This document shows, piece by piece, positions 41,640 to 50,283 of a stretch of 64,000 nucleotides of DNA. The notes under the pieces were generated by a model that saw only the letters and a list, made by a program, of their open reading frames with translations, made no database searches and was not told the DNA's origin. The number at the start of each line of letters is the position of its first letter. Position 1 is the first letter of the stretch. A program made the translations under genes and the position numbers. The stretch comes from CAYQEC01 sp964416425 (GTDB taxonomy: Bacteria > Actinomycetota > Acidimicrobiia > Spongiisociales > UBA5794), in contig CAYQEC010000008.1 of NCBI GenBank assembly GCA_964416425.1, positions 1 to 64,000 of the forward strand. Reading direction: 5' to 3'.

Positions 41640-42737
41640 ATGACCAAGCTGCACGACCTCCACCGCCAGGGGCAATCCGTCTGGCTCGACTACATCCGGC
41701 GTGACCTCCTCGTCAGCGGCGAGCTGGCAAGGCTCGTCGACCGGGGAATCAGGGGCCTCACCTCCAATCCGACCATCTTCCAGCAGGCGCTGGCCAAGTC
41801 CTCCGAGTACGACGCTCAGATCGCCGAGATCCTGGCGGCGGATCCCGCCGCCGAACCCGCCGTCGTGTTCGAGAAGCTGGCGATCGCCGACATCCAGGAC
41901 GCCGCCGACCTGCTGCTCCCCGTCTTCGAGGACAGCAACGGCGCCGACGGCTTCGTGAGCCTCGAGGTCTCGCCGCACCTGGCGGCCGACACCGCCGGCA
42001 CCATCGCCGACGCCCACCGGCTGTGGAACGAGGTGGCGCGGCCCAACCTGATGATCAAGGTCCCCGCCACCCCCGAGGGGATCCCCCCCATCGAGGAGTT
42101 GATCGCCGCCGGCATCAACGTCAACGTCACCCTCATGTTCTCGCTGGAGAACTACGAGAACGCGGCCCAGGCCTACCTGCGCGGGGTGGCGCGGACCCAG
42201 AACCCGTCCGGGGTCGCCTCGGTCGCCTCCTTCTTCGTGAGCCGGGTCGACTCCAACACCGACGCCGCCCTCGAGAAGGTGGGTTCCGCCGAGGCTCTGG
42301 CGCAGCGAGGCAAAGCGGCGGTGGCCAACGCCAAGCTCGCCTACCGTCGTTACCGCGAGCTGTTCGAAGGGCCCACCTTCGCCGCCGCCGCCGAGCAGGG
42401 CGCCCGCCCCCAGCGGACCCTGTGGGCCAGCACCTCCACCAAGAACCCGGAGTACCCGGACCTGCTCTACGTCGAGCCGCTGGTCGGACCCAACACGGTC
42501 AACACCATGCCACCGGCCACCATCGACGCCTTCCTCGACCACGGCGAGATCGACCCCGAAGCCCTCACCACCGACGTCGACACGGCCCGCGCCGACATCG
42601 AGGCGCTGGCGGAGCTGGGGATCGACTTTGACCAGATCACCGCCGATCTCCAGGTGGAGGGGGTGCGCAAGTTCGCCGACTCCTACGACGACCTGCTGGC
42701 GACGGTCGCCGAGAAGATGGCGGCGATCCGGCCATGA
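41640..42737 (+). CDS. tal: Transaldolase
   Basis: Transaldolase moves a dihydroxyacetone unit between sugar phosphates in the non-oxidative pentose phosphate pathway. The 365 residues show RGLTSNPTIFQQAL near the N-terminus and the Schiff-base lysine in RPNLMIKVPATPEG (Lys140), with NVTLMFSLENYENAAQAYL and the C-terminal QRTLWASTSTKNPEY. Length fits the longer actinobacterial transaldolases. Its last 4 bases overlap the pgi start (ATGA), linking the two sugar-phosphate enzymes. Confidence 0.96.
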   Translation: MTKLHDLHRQGQSVWLDYIRRDLLVSGELARLVDRGIRGLTSNPTIFQQALAKSSEYDAQIAEILAADPAAEPAVVFEKLAIADIQDAADLLLPVFEDSNGADGFVSLEVSPHLAADTAGTIADAHRLWNEVARPNLMIKVPATPEGIPPIEELIAAGINVNVTLMFSLENYENAAQAYLRGVARTQNPSGVASVASFFVSRVDSNTDAALEKVGSAEALAQRGKAAVANAKLAYRRYRELFEGPTFAAAAEQGARPQRTLWASTSTKNPEYPDLLYVEPLVGPNTVNTMPPATIDAFLDHGEIDPEALTTDVDTARADIEALAELGIDFDQITADLQVEGVRKFADSYDDLLATVAEKMAAIRP

Positions 42738-44374
42738 GCGTCGACGTCGACCTGGCGGCGGGATCCCACCAGGCCGCGGTGGCGACCCGCCTCGCGGCGT
42801 GGCAGGACGCCGGGTTCGCCCGGCGGCTGTGGGATCACGACCCGACCCTGTGGCGGCCCGCCGGCACCCCGGAGATCACGAACCGCCTCGGTTGGCTGAC
42901 GCTGCCGGAAACGATGCCCGCGGAGGTCGAGACGCTCCGGTCGTTCGGGGCCGAGCTCGCCACCGAACAGATCCGGCATGCCGTCGTGCTCGGCATGGGT
43001 GGTTCGAGCCTCGCCCCCAAGGTGTACCAGGCCACCCTCGGCAACGCCCCCGGTCATCCCGAGCTGCTCGTGCTCGACTCGACCCATCCGGCGGCGGTGG
43101 AGGCCGTGAGCGTGGCCGTCGACCCGCGCCACACCGTCTTCATCGTCGCCTCCAAGTCGGGGGGGACGCTGGAGACGCTGTCGTTCTTCCGCTACTTCTG
43201 GGCACGCACCTCCGCAGTGGTGGAGACACCGGGTCGCCACTTCGTCGCCATCACCGATCCCGGCACCTCCCTGGCGGAGCTGGCCGCCGAGCGCGGGTTC
43301 CGCCACACGTTCCTGGCGACCCCGGACGTCGGGGGGCGCTACTCGGCGCTCACCATGTTCGGCCTGGTCCCGGCCGCCGCCATCGGGGCCGACGTCTCCG
43401 CCCTACTGGCGGGCGCCGCCGCGGCCGCCGCCGCCTGCGGGCCGGAGGTGGACCCGGCCGCCGATCCCGGCCTCCGCCTCGGCGCCGCGCTCGGCGAGCT
43501 CGCCCTCGCCGGTCACGACAAGGTCACGTTCCTCGCGGCGCCGGAGCTGTCCGCCTTCCCGTCCTGGATCGAGCAGCTCATCGCCGAATCGACCGGCAAG
43601 GAGGGCAAGGGCATCGTGCCGATCGTCGGTGAGGAGCCGCGCGACCCGTCCGAGTACGGCGACGACCGGTTCTTCGTGGAGTTGTCGCTCGGCATCCCCG
43701 AACCTGGTCCCGCCGCCGCCCTAGCGGCGGCCGGTCATCCGGTGGCGAGGATCACCCTCGCCGACCGGAACGACCTCGGCGCCGCCATGTTCCTACTCGA
43801 GGTGGCGGTGGCCGCGGCCGGAGCGGTGCTCGACATCCAGCCCTTCGACCAGCCGGACGTCCAGGTCGCCAAAGACTTCGCCAAGCAGGCGATGGCAGGC
43901 GACCTCGACACCTCCGGCATCGTCGAGATCGACGCCCTCGGCCCGGACCTGGCCCCGGCGGTGACCGAGTGGGCGCACACGGTCGAGACAGGCGACTACG
44001 TCGGCATCCAGGCGTTCCTCGCCCCCACCACGGCGACGAGGCGAATCCTCACCGCGGCCCGGGAGGCGCTCGGGAGCGCACGAGGGGTCGCCACGACGCT
44101 CGACTTCGGCCCCCGCTTCCTGCACTCGACCGGTCAGCTCCACAAGGGAGGCCCGAATCGTGGCGTGTTCCTCGAAGTCGTCGATCGTCCGGCGCCCCAC
44201 ATCGACATCCCGGAGACCGACTACGACTTCGGCACCCTGGTGACGGCACAGGCGCACGGTGACAACCAGGCCCTACTCGACCGGGGACGGCGGGTGCTGC
44301 TGGTGAACGTAGGCGACCGGGTGGACGACGGCCTCGACGCCGTGCTCGCCGCGGTCGAAGCGGCGGTGCGCTGA
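42734..44374 (+). CDS. pgi: Glucose-6-phosphate isomerase
   Basis: The enzyme interconverts glucose 6-phosphate and fructose 6-phosphate. The 546 residues contain VVLGMGGSSLAPKVYQ, FIVASKSGGTLET (SIS-type phosphate site) and LDFGPRFLHSTGQLHKGGP near the C-terminus. The sequence is of the diverged type that stands next to transaldolase in actinobacteria and cyanobacteria, not the E. coli type. It is translationally coupled to tal and convergent with the following sensor kinase. Confidence 0.93.
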   Translation: MSVDVDLAAGSHQAAVATRLAAWQDAGFARRLWDHDPTLWRPAGTPEITNRLGWLTLPETMPAEVETLRSFGAELATEQIRHAVVLGMGGSSLAPKVYQATLGNAPGHPELLVLDSTHPAAVEAVSVAVDPRHTVFIVASKSGGTLETLSFFRYFWARTSAVVETPGRHFVAITDPGTSLAELAAERGFRHTFLATPDVGGRYSALTMFGLVPAAAIGADVSALLAGAAAAAAACGPEVDPAADPGLRLGAALGELALAGHDKVTFLAAPELSAFPSWIEQLIAESTGKEGKGIVPIVGEEPRDPSEYGDDRFFVELSLGIPEPGPAAALAAAGHPVARITLADRNDLGAAMFLLEVAVAAAGAVLDIQPFDQPDVQVAKDFAKQAMAGDLDTSGIVEIDALGPDLAPAVTEWAHTVETGDYVGIQAFLAPTTATRRILTAAREALGSARGVATTLDFGPRFLHSTGQLHKGGPNRGVFLEVVDRPAPHIDIPETDYDFGTLVTAQAHGDNQALLDRGRRVLLVNVGDRVDDGLDAVLAAVEAAVR

Positions 44375-44390
44375 ACCTGGGAGGCGCCGG

Positions 44391-46301
44391 CTAGTCCTTG
44401 CCGGCCCGCCGCACGACCAGCGAGAAGGTGCTGCGCCCTTCGTGCTCGTAGTCAAGGTGCCCGCCCATCAACTCGGCGAGGCGCCGCGACACGGCGAGCC
44501 CCAGCCCGATCGAACCGGCGACCACCCCCTGGTGCGCCCCCTCGAACGCCTCGAAGATCAGCTCCCGCTTGTCGTCGGGGACACCCTGCCCGTCGTCGCC
44601 CACGACGACGGTGACCTCGTCCGGTGCGGCGGCGATCTCGACCTCGATGTGCGGCCCGCCGTAGCGGATGGCGTTGGTGAGCAGGTTGCGCACGATCTGG
44701 CGGAAGCGGACCGGGTCGACCAGGCCGGTGGCGGCGGTGTCGACCACCCGGATCCGCTCCCGGTCGGCCCGCGGCATGGCGGCCACGACACCCCACACCT
44801 CGGGCAGGAGCGGAGTGGGGGCGAGCTGGACCTGGATCTTGCCGAGGTCGGCCCGGGCCGCCACCAGCAGGTCCTCGATAAGGTCGCGCATGTCGCGGCT
44901 CTGCTCGAGGATGAGCCCCAGGAACTCGTCGATCTCCTCCGGCGAGAAGCTCTGCCACCGTTCGGCCAGCTCCTGGGCCATCCCGGCGACGACGGTGAGC
45001 GGGGTCCGCACCTCGTGGGACACGGAGGCGATGAACTCGTCCTTCGATTCCACCATCGTTTCGAGCTGCCGCCGGCCGGCATCGCCTTCGATGGCGGCCG
45101 CCAGCACCGTGGTCACCGCCAGCAGGTAGCTGTCGTCGTCTGCGGTGAACTCGTGGCGGTCGTTGCGGCCGATGACGAGGGCCCCGAGCCGCCCGTCGCG
45201 GCCGCAGATCCCCAGGTTGGCGGCGCGCACCGAGGTGCCGTCGACCTCGATCGTGTCGAAGGCCACCGACCCGCACACGGCGGATGCCGAGTCGAGATGC
45301 TCGGCGAGGCGGACCGCGGCTGCCGTGTCGGTCATGGCGATGGCGGCGGGGGCGCCGGGCCGGCTCTGTAGGAAGATCGCCGCCACGTCGACATCGAGCA
45401 CCCGCACCACCTGGAGCACCGCCTCGTCGAACAGGCAGTCCAGCTCGGCCCGACTCAGGGCGAACCGCCCCAGGCCGGCGATCGACTCCTGCTGACGAAC
45501 CCGAGCCTCGATCTCGAGGTGGGCGTTCCATCCGGCGGTGATGTCGACCAGGGAGCCCTCGAAGAGCATATCGTCGCCGCTGCCGACGGTGTGAGCGGTG
45601 TCCCGGATCCAGATGAGGCGGCCGTCTGCGGTGCGCAGACACGTCGCATCGGTGGCGCTGCGGCCGGTCGCCACCAGCTCCGAGACGAGATGGTCCCGCT
45701 CCCCCGGCTCGAGGTAGAAGTCGACGGCGTTGCGCCCGATGAGGTCCTGGGGATCGTCGCAACCGAGAAGGGAGGCCAGCGCCGGATTGGCGTCGACGAT
45801 CACACCGTCGGGCCGGCTCCGGTACTGCGCCACCGGCATCCGCTCGAACAGCGTGCGGTACCGCTCCTCGCTGGCGCGCAGCGCCTCTTCGGTCTCGTGG
45901 CGGGCGGTGACGTCGTGGATCTGCACGAGGATCAGGGGTGGGCCGTCCCACACGGCCGGCAGCAGCGAGGCGTTGGTGAGCCCGACGATGCGGCACCCGT
46001 CGGGACCCCGAAACTCCATCTCGGCCCGGAGGCAGCGCTGGTCACCGGCGACGGCCGCCGCGACGAAACGGGCAAGCCGATCGCGGCCCTCCGGCTCGAT
46101 CAGCGACGTCCACTCGCCGCCGGCGACGATGCCGCCGAGCAGGTCGGTCGCAGCGGCGTTGGCCATCGCCACCACCCCGTCCGGATCCATGACCAGCGAC
46201 GGGATCGGTGAGGAGGAGAGGGCCGCCTCGAAGACGTCGGCCGGCAAGGCGGGGCGGGCCGCGGCGTGGCGGGCCGCGGCGTGGCGGTGGAACGGTGTCA
46301 T
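44391..46301 (-). CDS. Soluble PAS-PAS-GAF sensor histidine kinase
   Basis: The 636 residues hold a PAS domain (about 25-130, FEAALSSSPIPSLVMDPDG), a second PAS with PAC (about 143-260, YRTLFERMPVAQYRSRPDG), a GAF domain (about 275-410), the HisKA dimerisation helix with H box ASVSHEVRTPL and a HATPase domain (NLLTNAIRYGG, GDDGQGVPDDKRE, GSIGLGLAVSRRLAELMGG). There is no transmembrane segment, so it senses a cytoplasmic signal. No response regulator is next to it. The N-terminus has a duplicated RHAAA stretch from a 15-base repeat. Confidence 0.93.
   Translation of the reverse strand: MTPFHRHAAARHAAARPALPADVFEAALSSSPIPSLVMDPDGVVAMANAAATDLLGGIVAGGEWTSLIEPEGRDRLARFVAAAVAGDQRCLRAEMEFRGPDGCRIVGLTNASLLPAVWDGPPLILVQIHDVTARHETEEALRASEERYRTLFERMPVAQYRSRPDGVIVDANPALASLLGCDDPQDLIGRNAVDFYLEPGERDHLVSELVATGRSATDATCLRTADGRLIWIRDTAHTVGSGDDMLFEGSLVDITAGWNAHLEIEARVRQQESIAGLGRFALSRAELDCLFDEAVLQVVRVLDVDVAAIFLQSRPGAPAAIAMTDTAAAVRLAEHLDSASAVCGSVAFDTIEVDGTSVRAANLGICGRDGRLGALVIGRNDRHEFTADDDSYLLAVTTVLAAAIEGDAGRRQLETMVESKDEFIASVSHEVRTPLTVVAGMAQELAERWQSFSPEEIDEFLGLILEQSRDMRDLIEDLLVAARADLGKIQVQLAPTPLLPEVWGVVAAMPRADRERIRVVDTAATGLVDPVRFRQIVRNLLTNAIRYGGPHIEVEIAAAPDEVTVVVGDDGQGVPDDKRELIFEAFEGAHQGVVAGSIGLGLAVSRRLAELMGGHLDYEHEGRSTFSLVVRRAGKD
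46256..46285. repeat. Two 15-base direct repeats at the start of the kinase gene
   Basis: GGGCCGCGGCGTGGC occurs twice in tandem and encodes the repeated Ala/Arg/His residues near the N-terminus of the kinase. The duplication is exact and in frame. Confidence 0.85.
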
Positions 46302-46508
46302 GGTTGAAACCCGGCGGGAGAAAGCTCCGCCGTGAGGGCTGCCCGCACGCTCGTCCGCTGCCGTGAGGCCACGTCACCGATGCGAGCACGCCACCGCAAC
46401 CTGGATTCGATGTGGAACCTCACAAGGTAGAGGTATCGGCCCCGGCGCCGGATAGCTTGAAGGCGCGAAATGGGAAATTCGGGCGCCGCCGTGAAACGTC
46501 CGAAGACC

Positions 46509-46949
46509 TCAATCGTCGAGGTAATCCCCGGCCTCGAGGTGGAGGGCCCGCAACGAGAGGGCCACGTCGCGCAGGAAGAAGACCAGCGACACCAGGATCA
46601 GGACGATCGCCAGGGTGAACAGCACGTACCCGGGGACCCTCAGATCCCAGTCGAACACCAGCATGACCAGCAGCACGGGGATGATGAGACAGGCCGCGAT
46701 GAGGCCGCCGACGAGGGCGCCGATCGAGGACCGGAGCAGAGCGCTGCGCCGGTAGAGGATGCGAATCTGCTCCCGGCGCCGATCGGTCCCGAGGATCGCG
46801 TCGCCGTCGAGTTGCTCCACCAGGAAGCGGGTCCGGTCGATGGTTCGGCCGAGGCGGTTGGTGAACGTCAGGAGCAGCAGCCCGACGCCGGAGATCAATG
46901 CCACCGGGGTGATCCCGGTCTGCACGAATTGGGTGAACGTCTCGGTCAC
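46509..46949 (-). CDS. DUF2721 membrane protein
   Basis: The 146-residue protein has an N-terminal hydrophobic helix (ITPVALISGVGLLLLTFTNRL), a charged middle (RTIDRTRFLVEQ…QIRILYRRSALLRSSIG) and two further helices (LVGGLIAACLIIPVLLVMLVF, YVLFTLAIVLILVSLVFFL). The NRLGR-IDR and YRRS-LLR patterns are those of DUF2721, which has no known function. It is divergent from the DUF2461 gene. Confidence 0.85.
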   Translation of the reverse strand: MTETFTQFVQTGITPVALISGVGLLLLTFTNRLGRTIDRTRFLVEQLDGDAILGTDRRREQIRILYRRSALLRSSIGALVGGLIAACLIIPVLLVMLVFDWDLRVPGYVLFTLAIVLILVSLVFFLRDVALSLRALHLEAGDYLDD

Positions 46950-47045
46950 GACGATGTGACACTACGGGCACGCCGGAGCGGCGGAACTCGGCGGAGGGGA
47001 AATCGGCCTGCTTCCTGTCGTCGCCGGCAGGTAGGTTGGTCCACC

Positions 47046-47732
47046 ATGGGAACTCGATACTTCACCCCCAAGCTGTTCACCTTCCTCCAGGATCTCGCCC
47101 ATCACAACGACCGGGCCTGGTTCAAGGCCAATCAGGACGCCTACGAGGAGCACGTCCGGGAACCGGCGCTCGAGTTCATCAACGACTTCGCCGCCCACCT
47201 GTCCCGCATCTCCCCCCACTTCGTCGCCGACTCGCGCAAAGTCGGCGGCTCCCTCTTCCGGATCCAGCGCGACACCCGGTTCGCCCGCGACAAGACGCCG
47301 TACAAGGAGAACACCGGCATGCAGTTCCGCCACGTCCGGGGCAAGGACGTGCACGCCCCCGGCTTCTACCTGAACATCGAGCCCGCCGAGTGCTACATGG
47401 GCATCGGCCTGTGGCGCCCCGAGAGCAAGGTGGCCCAGGCGATCCGGCACCACATCCACGAGCATCCGGCGGAATGGAAACGGGCGTCACGGGGTAAGCG
47501 CTTCACCGACGTCTTCACCGTGACCGGCGATTCCTTGAAGCGGGCGCCGCGGGGCTTCGACGAGGACCATCCCCTCATCACCGATCTGAAACGCAAGGAC
47601 TTCATCGCCTCCACCCGGCTCACCCAGGGCCAGATCGTCTCCGACCACTTCCTGGAGGACTTCTCCGGCAACTGCAAGCGGGCCGCCCCCTTCATGCAGT
47701 TCCTCTGCGAAGCCATGGACCTCCCGTTCTGA
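47046..47732 (+). CDS. DUF2461 (TIGR02453) family protein
   Basis: The 228-residue soluble protein has FTPKLFTFLQDLAHHNDRAWFKANQDAYEEHV at the start (given here in part as LAHHNDRAWFKANQDAYEE), SLFRIQRDTRFARDKTPYKEN in the middle and PGFYLNIEPAECYMGIGLWRP, all characteristic of DUF2461. No enzyme activity is established for the family. A TAGGTT box ends 8 bases before the ATG, suggesting a leaderless message. A longer upstream frame overlaps the divergent gene and is rejected. Confidence 0.88.
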   Translation: MGTRYFTPKLFTFLQDLAHHNDRAWFKANQDAYEEHVREPALEFINDFAAHLSRISPHFVADSRKVGGSLFRIQRDTRFARDKTPYKENTGMQFRHVRGKDVHAPGFYLNIEPAECYMGIGLWRPESKVAQAIRHHIHEHPAEWKRASRGKRFTDVFTVTGDSLKRAPRGFDEDHPLITDLKRKDFIASTRLTQGQIVSDHFLEDFSGNCKRAAPFMQFLCEAMDLPF

Positions 47733-47784
47733 TCCCGGGCGCCGTTCCGCCCGTGGCGATCCTCGCCGCCCCGGCGCCCGCCGT

Positions 47785-47815
47785 GTCAAGAATGCGAGCT
47801 CCGGCGGTGTGTCTT
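47785..47815 (+). promoter_or_regulatory. Candidate ECF promoter before the second sigma gene
   Basis: TGTCAAG (47785-47791) and TGTCT (47811-47815) are spaced like the TGTCAC/CGTCT pair found before the first sigma gene. A start near 47823 would leave a 35-base leader with the GGAGG ribosome site. Confidence 0.3.
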
Positions 47816-47857
47816 CGGGTGTGATCGTGAAGGAGATCCTGCCCGGAGGGGAAGACC

Positions 47858-48421
47858 GTGAATCCACCGACACCGGTGCTCGTTAGCTTGGGCGACCCGA
47901 GCACCGGAACCATCGAGCCCACCATGAGACGCACTACCAGCCACACCCGCCTCAGCCCGGCCGGACCCGAGGTGGTGTTTCGCAACGACTACGCCCGGCT
48001 GGTGCGCTCCCTCGCCCTCATCGCCGGCGACGTCGAAGAGGCCTCCGACGCCGTGCAGGAAGCCTTCATCCAGGCCTGCCTCCACTGGCGCCGGATCGGC
48101 CGCTACGAGGACCCCGTCGGCTGGATCCGGCGGGTCGCCATCAACCGGCTCAAGAACCGCCACCGCTCCCTGCGGCGCCGCGACCGGGCCGTCGCCCGCC
48201 TCGTCCCACCGCCGCCGCCCGCCGACCCGGACACCGGAATCGACGTGATGGCGGCGCTGCGGACTCTCCCGGAGCGGCAACGCACCGCCGTGGTGCTCCA
48301 CTACTTCGAAGGTCTCACCACCCCCGAGATCGCAACTGCCATGAACCTGTCCGAAGGAGCCGTGGGATCGCACCTGCACCGCGCCCGCGCCGCGCTGCGC
48401 CGCCATCTGGAGGTGTCGTGA
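47858..48421 (+). CDS. ECF-type sigma factor
   Basis: The GTG at 47858, nine bases after GGAGG, gives 187 residues; an in-frame ATG at 47924 is an alternative nearer the conserved part. Region 2 (FRNDYARLVRSLALIAGDVEEASDAVQEAFIQACLHW, with the DAVQEAF core) and region 4 (LRTLPERQRTAVVLHYFEGL, EIATAMNLSEGAVGSHLHRARAAL) are complete. Its stop overlaps the next gene, a one-pass membrane protein, the same layout as the 33-kb sigma module. Confidence 0.92.
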   Translation: MNPPTPVLVSLGDPSTGTIEPTMRRTTSHTRLSPAGPEVVFRNDYARLVRSLALIAGDVEEASDAVQEAFIQACLHWRRIGRYEDPVGWIRRVAINRLKNRHRSLRRRDRAVARLVPPPPPADPDTGIDVMAALRTLPERQRTAVVLHYFEGLTTPEIATAMNLSEGAVGSHLHRARAALRRHLEVS

Positions 48422-49365
48422 TGTCGATCGACAGCCAACTCGAGCGTGTCCTCAACGCCGCCGCCCCCCCGGTCGACGACACCGAGGTGTGGGAACAACT
48501 CCAGCCGCAGATCCGGCGGGCCCGGCGCCGTCATCGAGTCCAGCTCGGGCTCGGCGCAGGGGCGGCCGCCGCTGCAGTGGCGATCGTCGCCGTCGGGGTG
48601 CTCGGGGCCCCACCGGCGACCCGGGAGAGCGGCCCGGCCACCGGGCCCGTCCTGGAGGCGACCACCACGGTTCCCACCACCGGGGACGACGCCACCAAGA
48701 CCACCGAGCCCGAGACGCCCGGGTCCGTGGCCGTGCCCGTCGACGGGGCGCTCGACGCCGTCGACGCTTGGATCCAGGCGCTGGCGGCCGGCGACGCCGA
48801 CGCCGCCTGGGATCTACTCAGCATCTCTTCCCAAGCGACGAACGGCCGCGACGGATTCGACTCCGCCTTCACCGAGCTGGAGGAAGGCTTCGGCTCGTGG
48901 GGGAACGCCACTCCCGCGCTGAGCGGGGAACCGATCGAGATCGGCAGGGTGCCGGCCGTGCTGGTGGCGATCAGCGGCACCCGCACCGTCGAGGGCATGG
49001 TCGAGGACGCCATCTCGGTCCTCCCCGCCGTGTTTGAAGACGGTGCCTGGAGGGTCGAGTGGTACCTCCCCGCCGTCGACGGCTTCGCGCCGTCGCCCCG
49101 CCCCGAGTCGAGTGTTCCCTTCTCGCCGACCGGACCGGTCGAGTGGACCGGAACCGGCGACGGCGTCAACCTCCTCCTCGTCGACGGTGAACCGGTCTCC
49201 GGCCTGGAGGAGGTGCCGGAGGGTGGCGGGCAGGCGCACGTCACCTGGGTGCCGCCCGAGCCGCTCCCGGCCGGCGGGCACTTCCTCAGCTTCGTCGCCG
49301 GCCGGCACCGTGGCCCCATCACCGTCCTCACCATGCCCGTCTTCGTGGCGGAGGCGGCGGACTGA
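48418..49365 (+). CDS. One-pass membrane protein coupled to the sigma factor
   Basis: The 315-residue protein has a cytoplasmic N-terminus (about 1-42, SQLERVLNAAAPPVDDTEVW…), a transmembrane helix (LGLGAGAAAAAVAIVAVGVLG), a Thr/Pro linker and an exported region. Part of the latter (ALDAVDAWIQALAAGDADAAWDLLS) looks like an NTF2-like fold and the last 80 residues resemble an Ig-like domain. It overlaps the sigma gene by 4 bases (GTGA), or starts at the ATG one codon later. An anti-sigma role for the N-terminus is inferred from context only. Confidence 0.8.
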   Translation: MMSIDSQLERVLNAAAPPVDDTEVWEQLQPQIRRARRRHRVQLGLGAGAAAAAVAIVAVGVLGAPPATRESGPATGPVLEATTTVPTTGDDATKTTEPETPGSVAVPVDGALDAVDAWIQALAAGDADAAWDLLSISSQATNGRDGFDSAFTELEEGFGSWGNATPALSGEPIEIGRVPAVLVAISGTRTVEGMVEDAISVLPAVFEDGAWRVEWYLPAVDGFAPSPRPESSVPFSPTGPVEWTGTGDGVNLLLVDGEPVSGLEEVPEGGGQAHVTWVPPEPLPAGGHFLSFVAGRHRGPITVLTMPVFVAEAAD

Positions 49366-49409
49366 GATGTCCGCGAGCCGCCCCCCGATCTCCTAGGCTC
49401 CAGCGGGTC

Positions 49410-50192
49410 ATGGGAATCCTGCGGCGCCGCCCCGGCAAGCTCACCGGCATCGCCGGCTCCCTGTCGGGCCGCCACGTCCTCGTCACCGGGGGCGCCGGCG
49501 TGGTCGGCGGCGGCATCGTCCGGGTCCTGGCGGAGGCCGGAGCCGACGTCACCGTCACCGATCTCGACCAGCAGGCCCTCGATCGGCTGGTCGCCGCCGA
49601 AGCCGACGCGGCAGGGACCGTCGTCGGGGCCCTCTCCGACGTGCGGGACCCGGCCGCCATCACGGCGCTGCTCGAAGGCCTCGATCAACCCCTCGACGGG
49701 CTCGTCAACAACGTCGGCCTCGACCCCTACCCTCGCGAGCCGCCGGACCTCGACACCGACACGATGCGCACGGTCTACGAAACCAACGTGCTCGGCCCCC
49801 TCACCCTCACCCGGGAAGTGCTGGAGCGTTTCCGCCGGCGGGAGAAGCCGGCCTCGATCGTGTTCATCACCTCGATCCACCAGGCCGTGCTGCGCCGCCA
49901 ACCCGGCTACAGCGCCACCAAGGCGGCGCTCGCAATGGCGATGCGGGAGCTGGCCCTCGACGCCGCCCCCACCGGAATCCGGGTCAACGCGGTGGCGCCC
50001 GGGCACGTGGCGGTCGGGCGGCGGGGCAATCCCGTCTACAGCCGGGGGGCGCCGCTCGGCGAGGTGTCCCTCCACCCCGTCGAGATCGGCAAGGCGGTGT
50101 GGTTCCTGCTCAACGACGACCTCGCCGCCGGCATCACCGGCGCCACCGTCACCGTCGATCGCGGCATGTCGCTGGTGACCCCCCACTGGTAG
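49410..50192 (+). CDS. Short-chain dehydrogenase/reductase
   Basis: The 260-residue protein has the NAD(P) motif TGGAGVVGGG, an acidic residue after strand 2 (VTVTDLDQQ, suggesting NAD), the NNVG motif, the catalytic serine region ITSIHQ, and YSATK with the catalytic Tyr and Lys. The substrate cannot be told. Asp after strand 2 and the final TGATVTVDRGMS are standard. A TAGGCT box lies 10 bases before the ATG. It is 90 bases upstream of the PqqD-like gene and need not belong to that operon. Confidence 0.93.
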   Translation: MGILRRRPGKLTGIAGSLSGRHVLVTGGAGVVGGGIVRVLAEAGADVTVTDLDQQALDRLVAAEADAAGTVVGALSDVRDPAAITALLEGLDQPLDGLVNNVGLDPYPREPPDLDTDTMRTVYETNVLGPLTLTREVLERFRRREKPASIVFITSIHQAVLRRQPGYSATKAALAMAMRELALDAAPTGIRVNAVAPGHVAVGRRGNPVYSRGAPLGEVSLHPVEIGKAVWFLLNDDLAAGITGATVTVDRGMSLVTPHW

Positions 50193-50283
50193 CCCATTCT
50201 GGGGTGGGCATATCAGGATGCCCTGCTACATTGAGTGGCCGGTAGTGGACAATGCTGCATCGCAGGAATGGTGTGCTGAATCA

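Noticed and set aside
50193..50283. Separate RiPP precursor gene upstream of the PqqD-like gene
   Set aside because: The only frame is an in-frame extension of the PqqD-like gene from ATG 50218; no independent short peptide with a good ribosome site is present.
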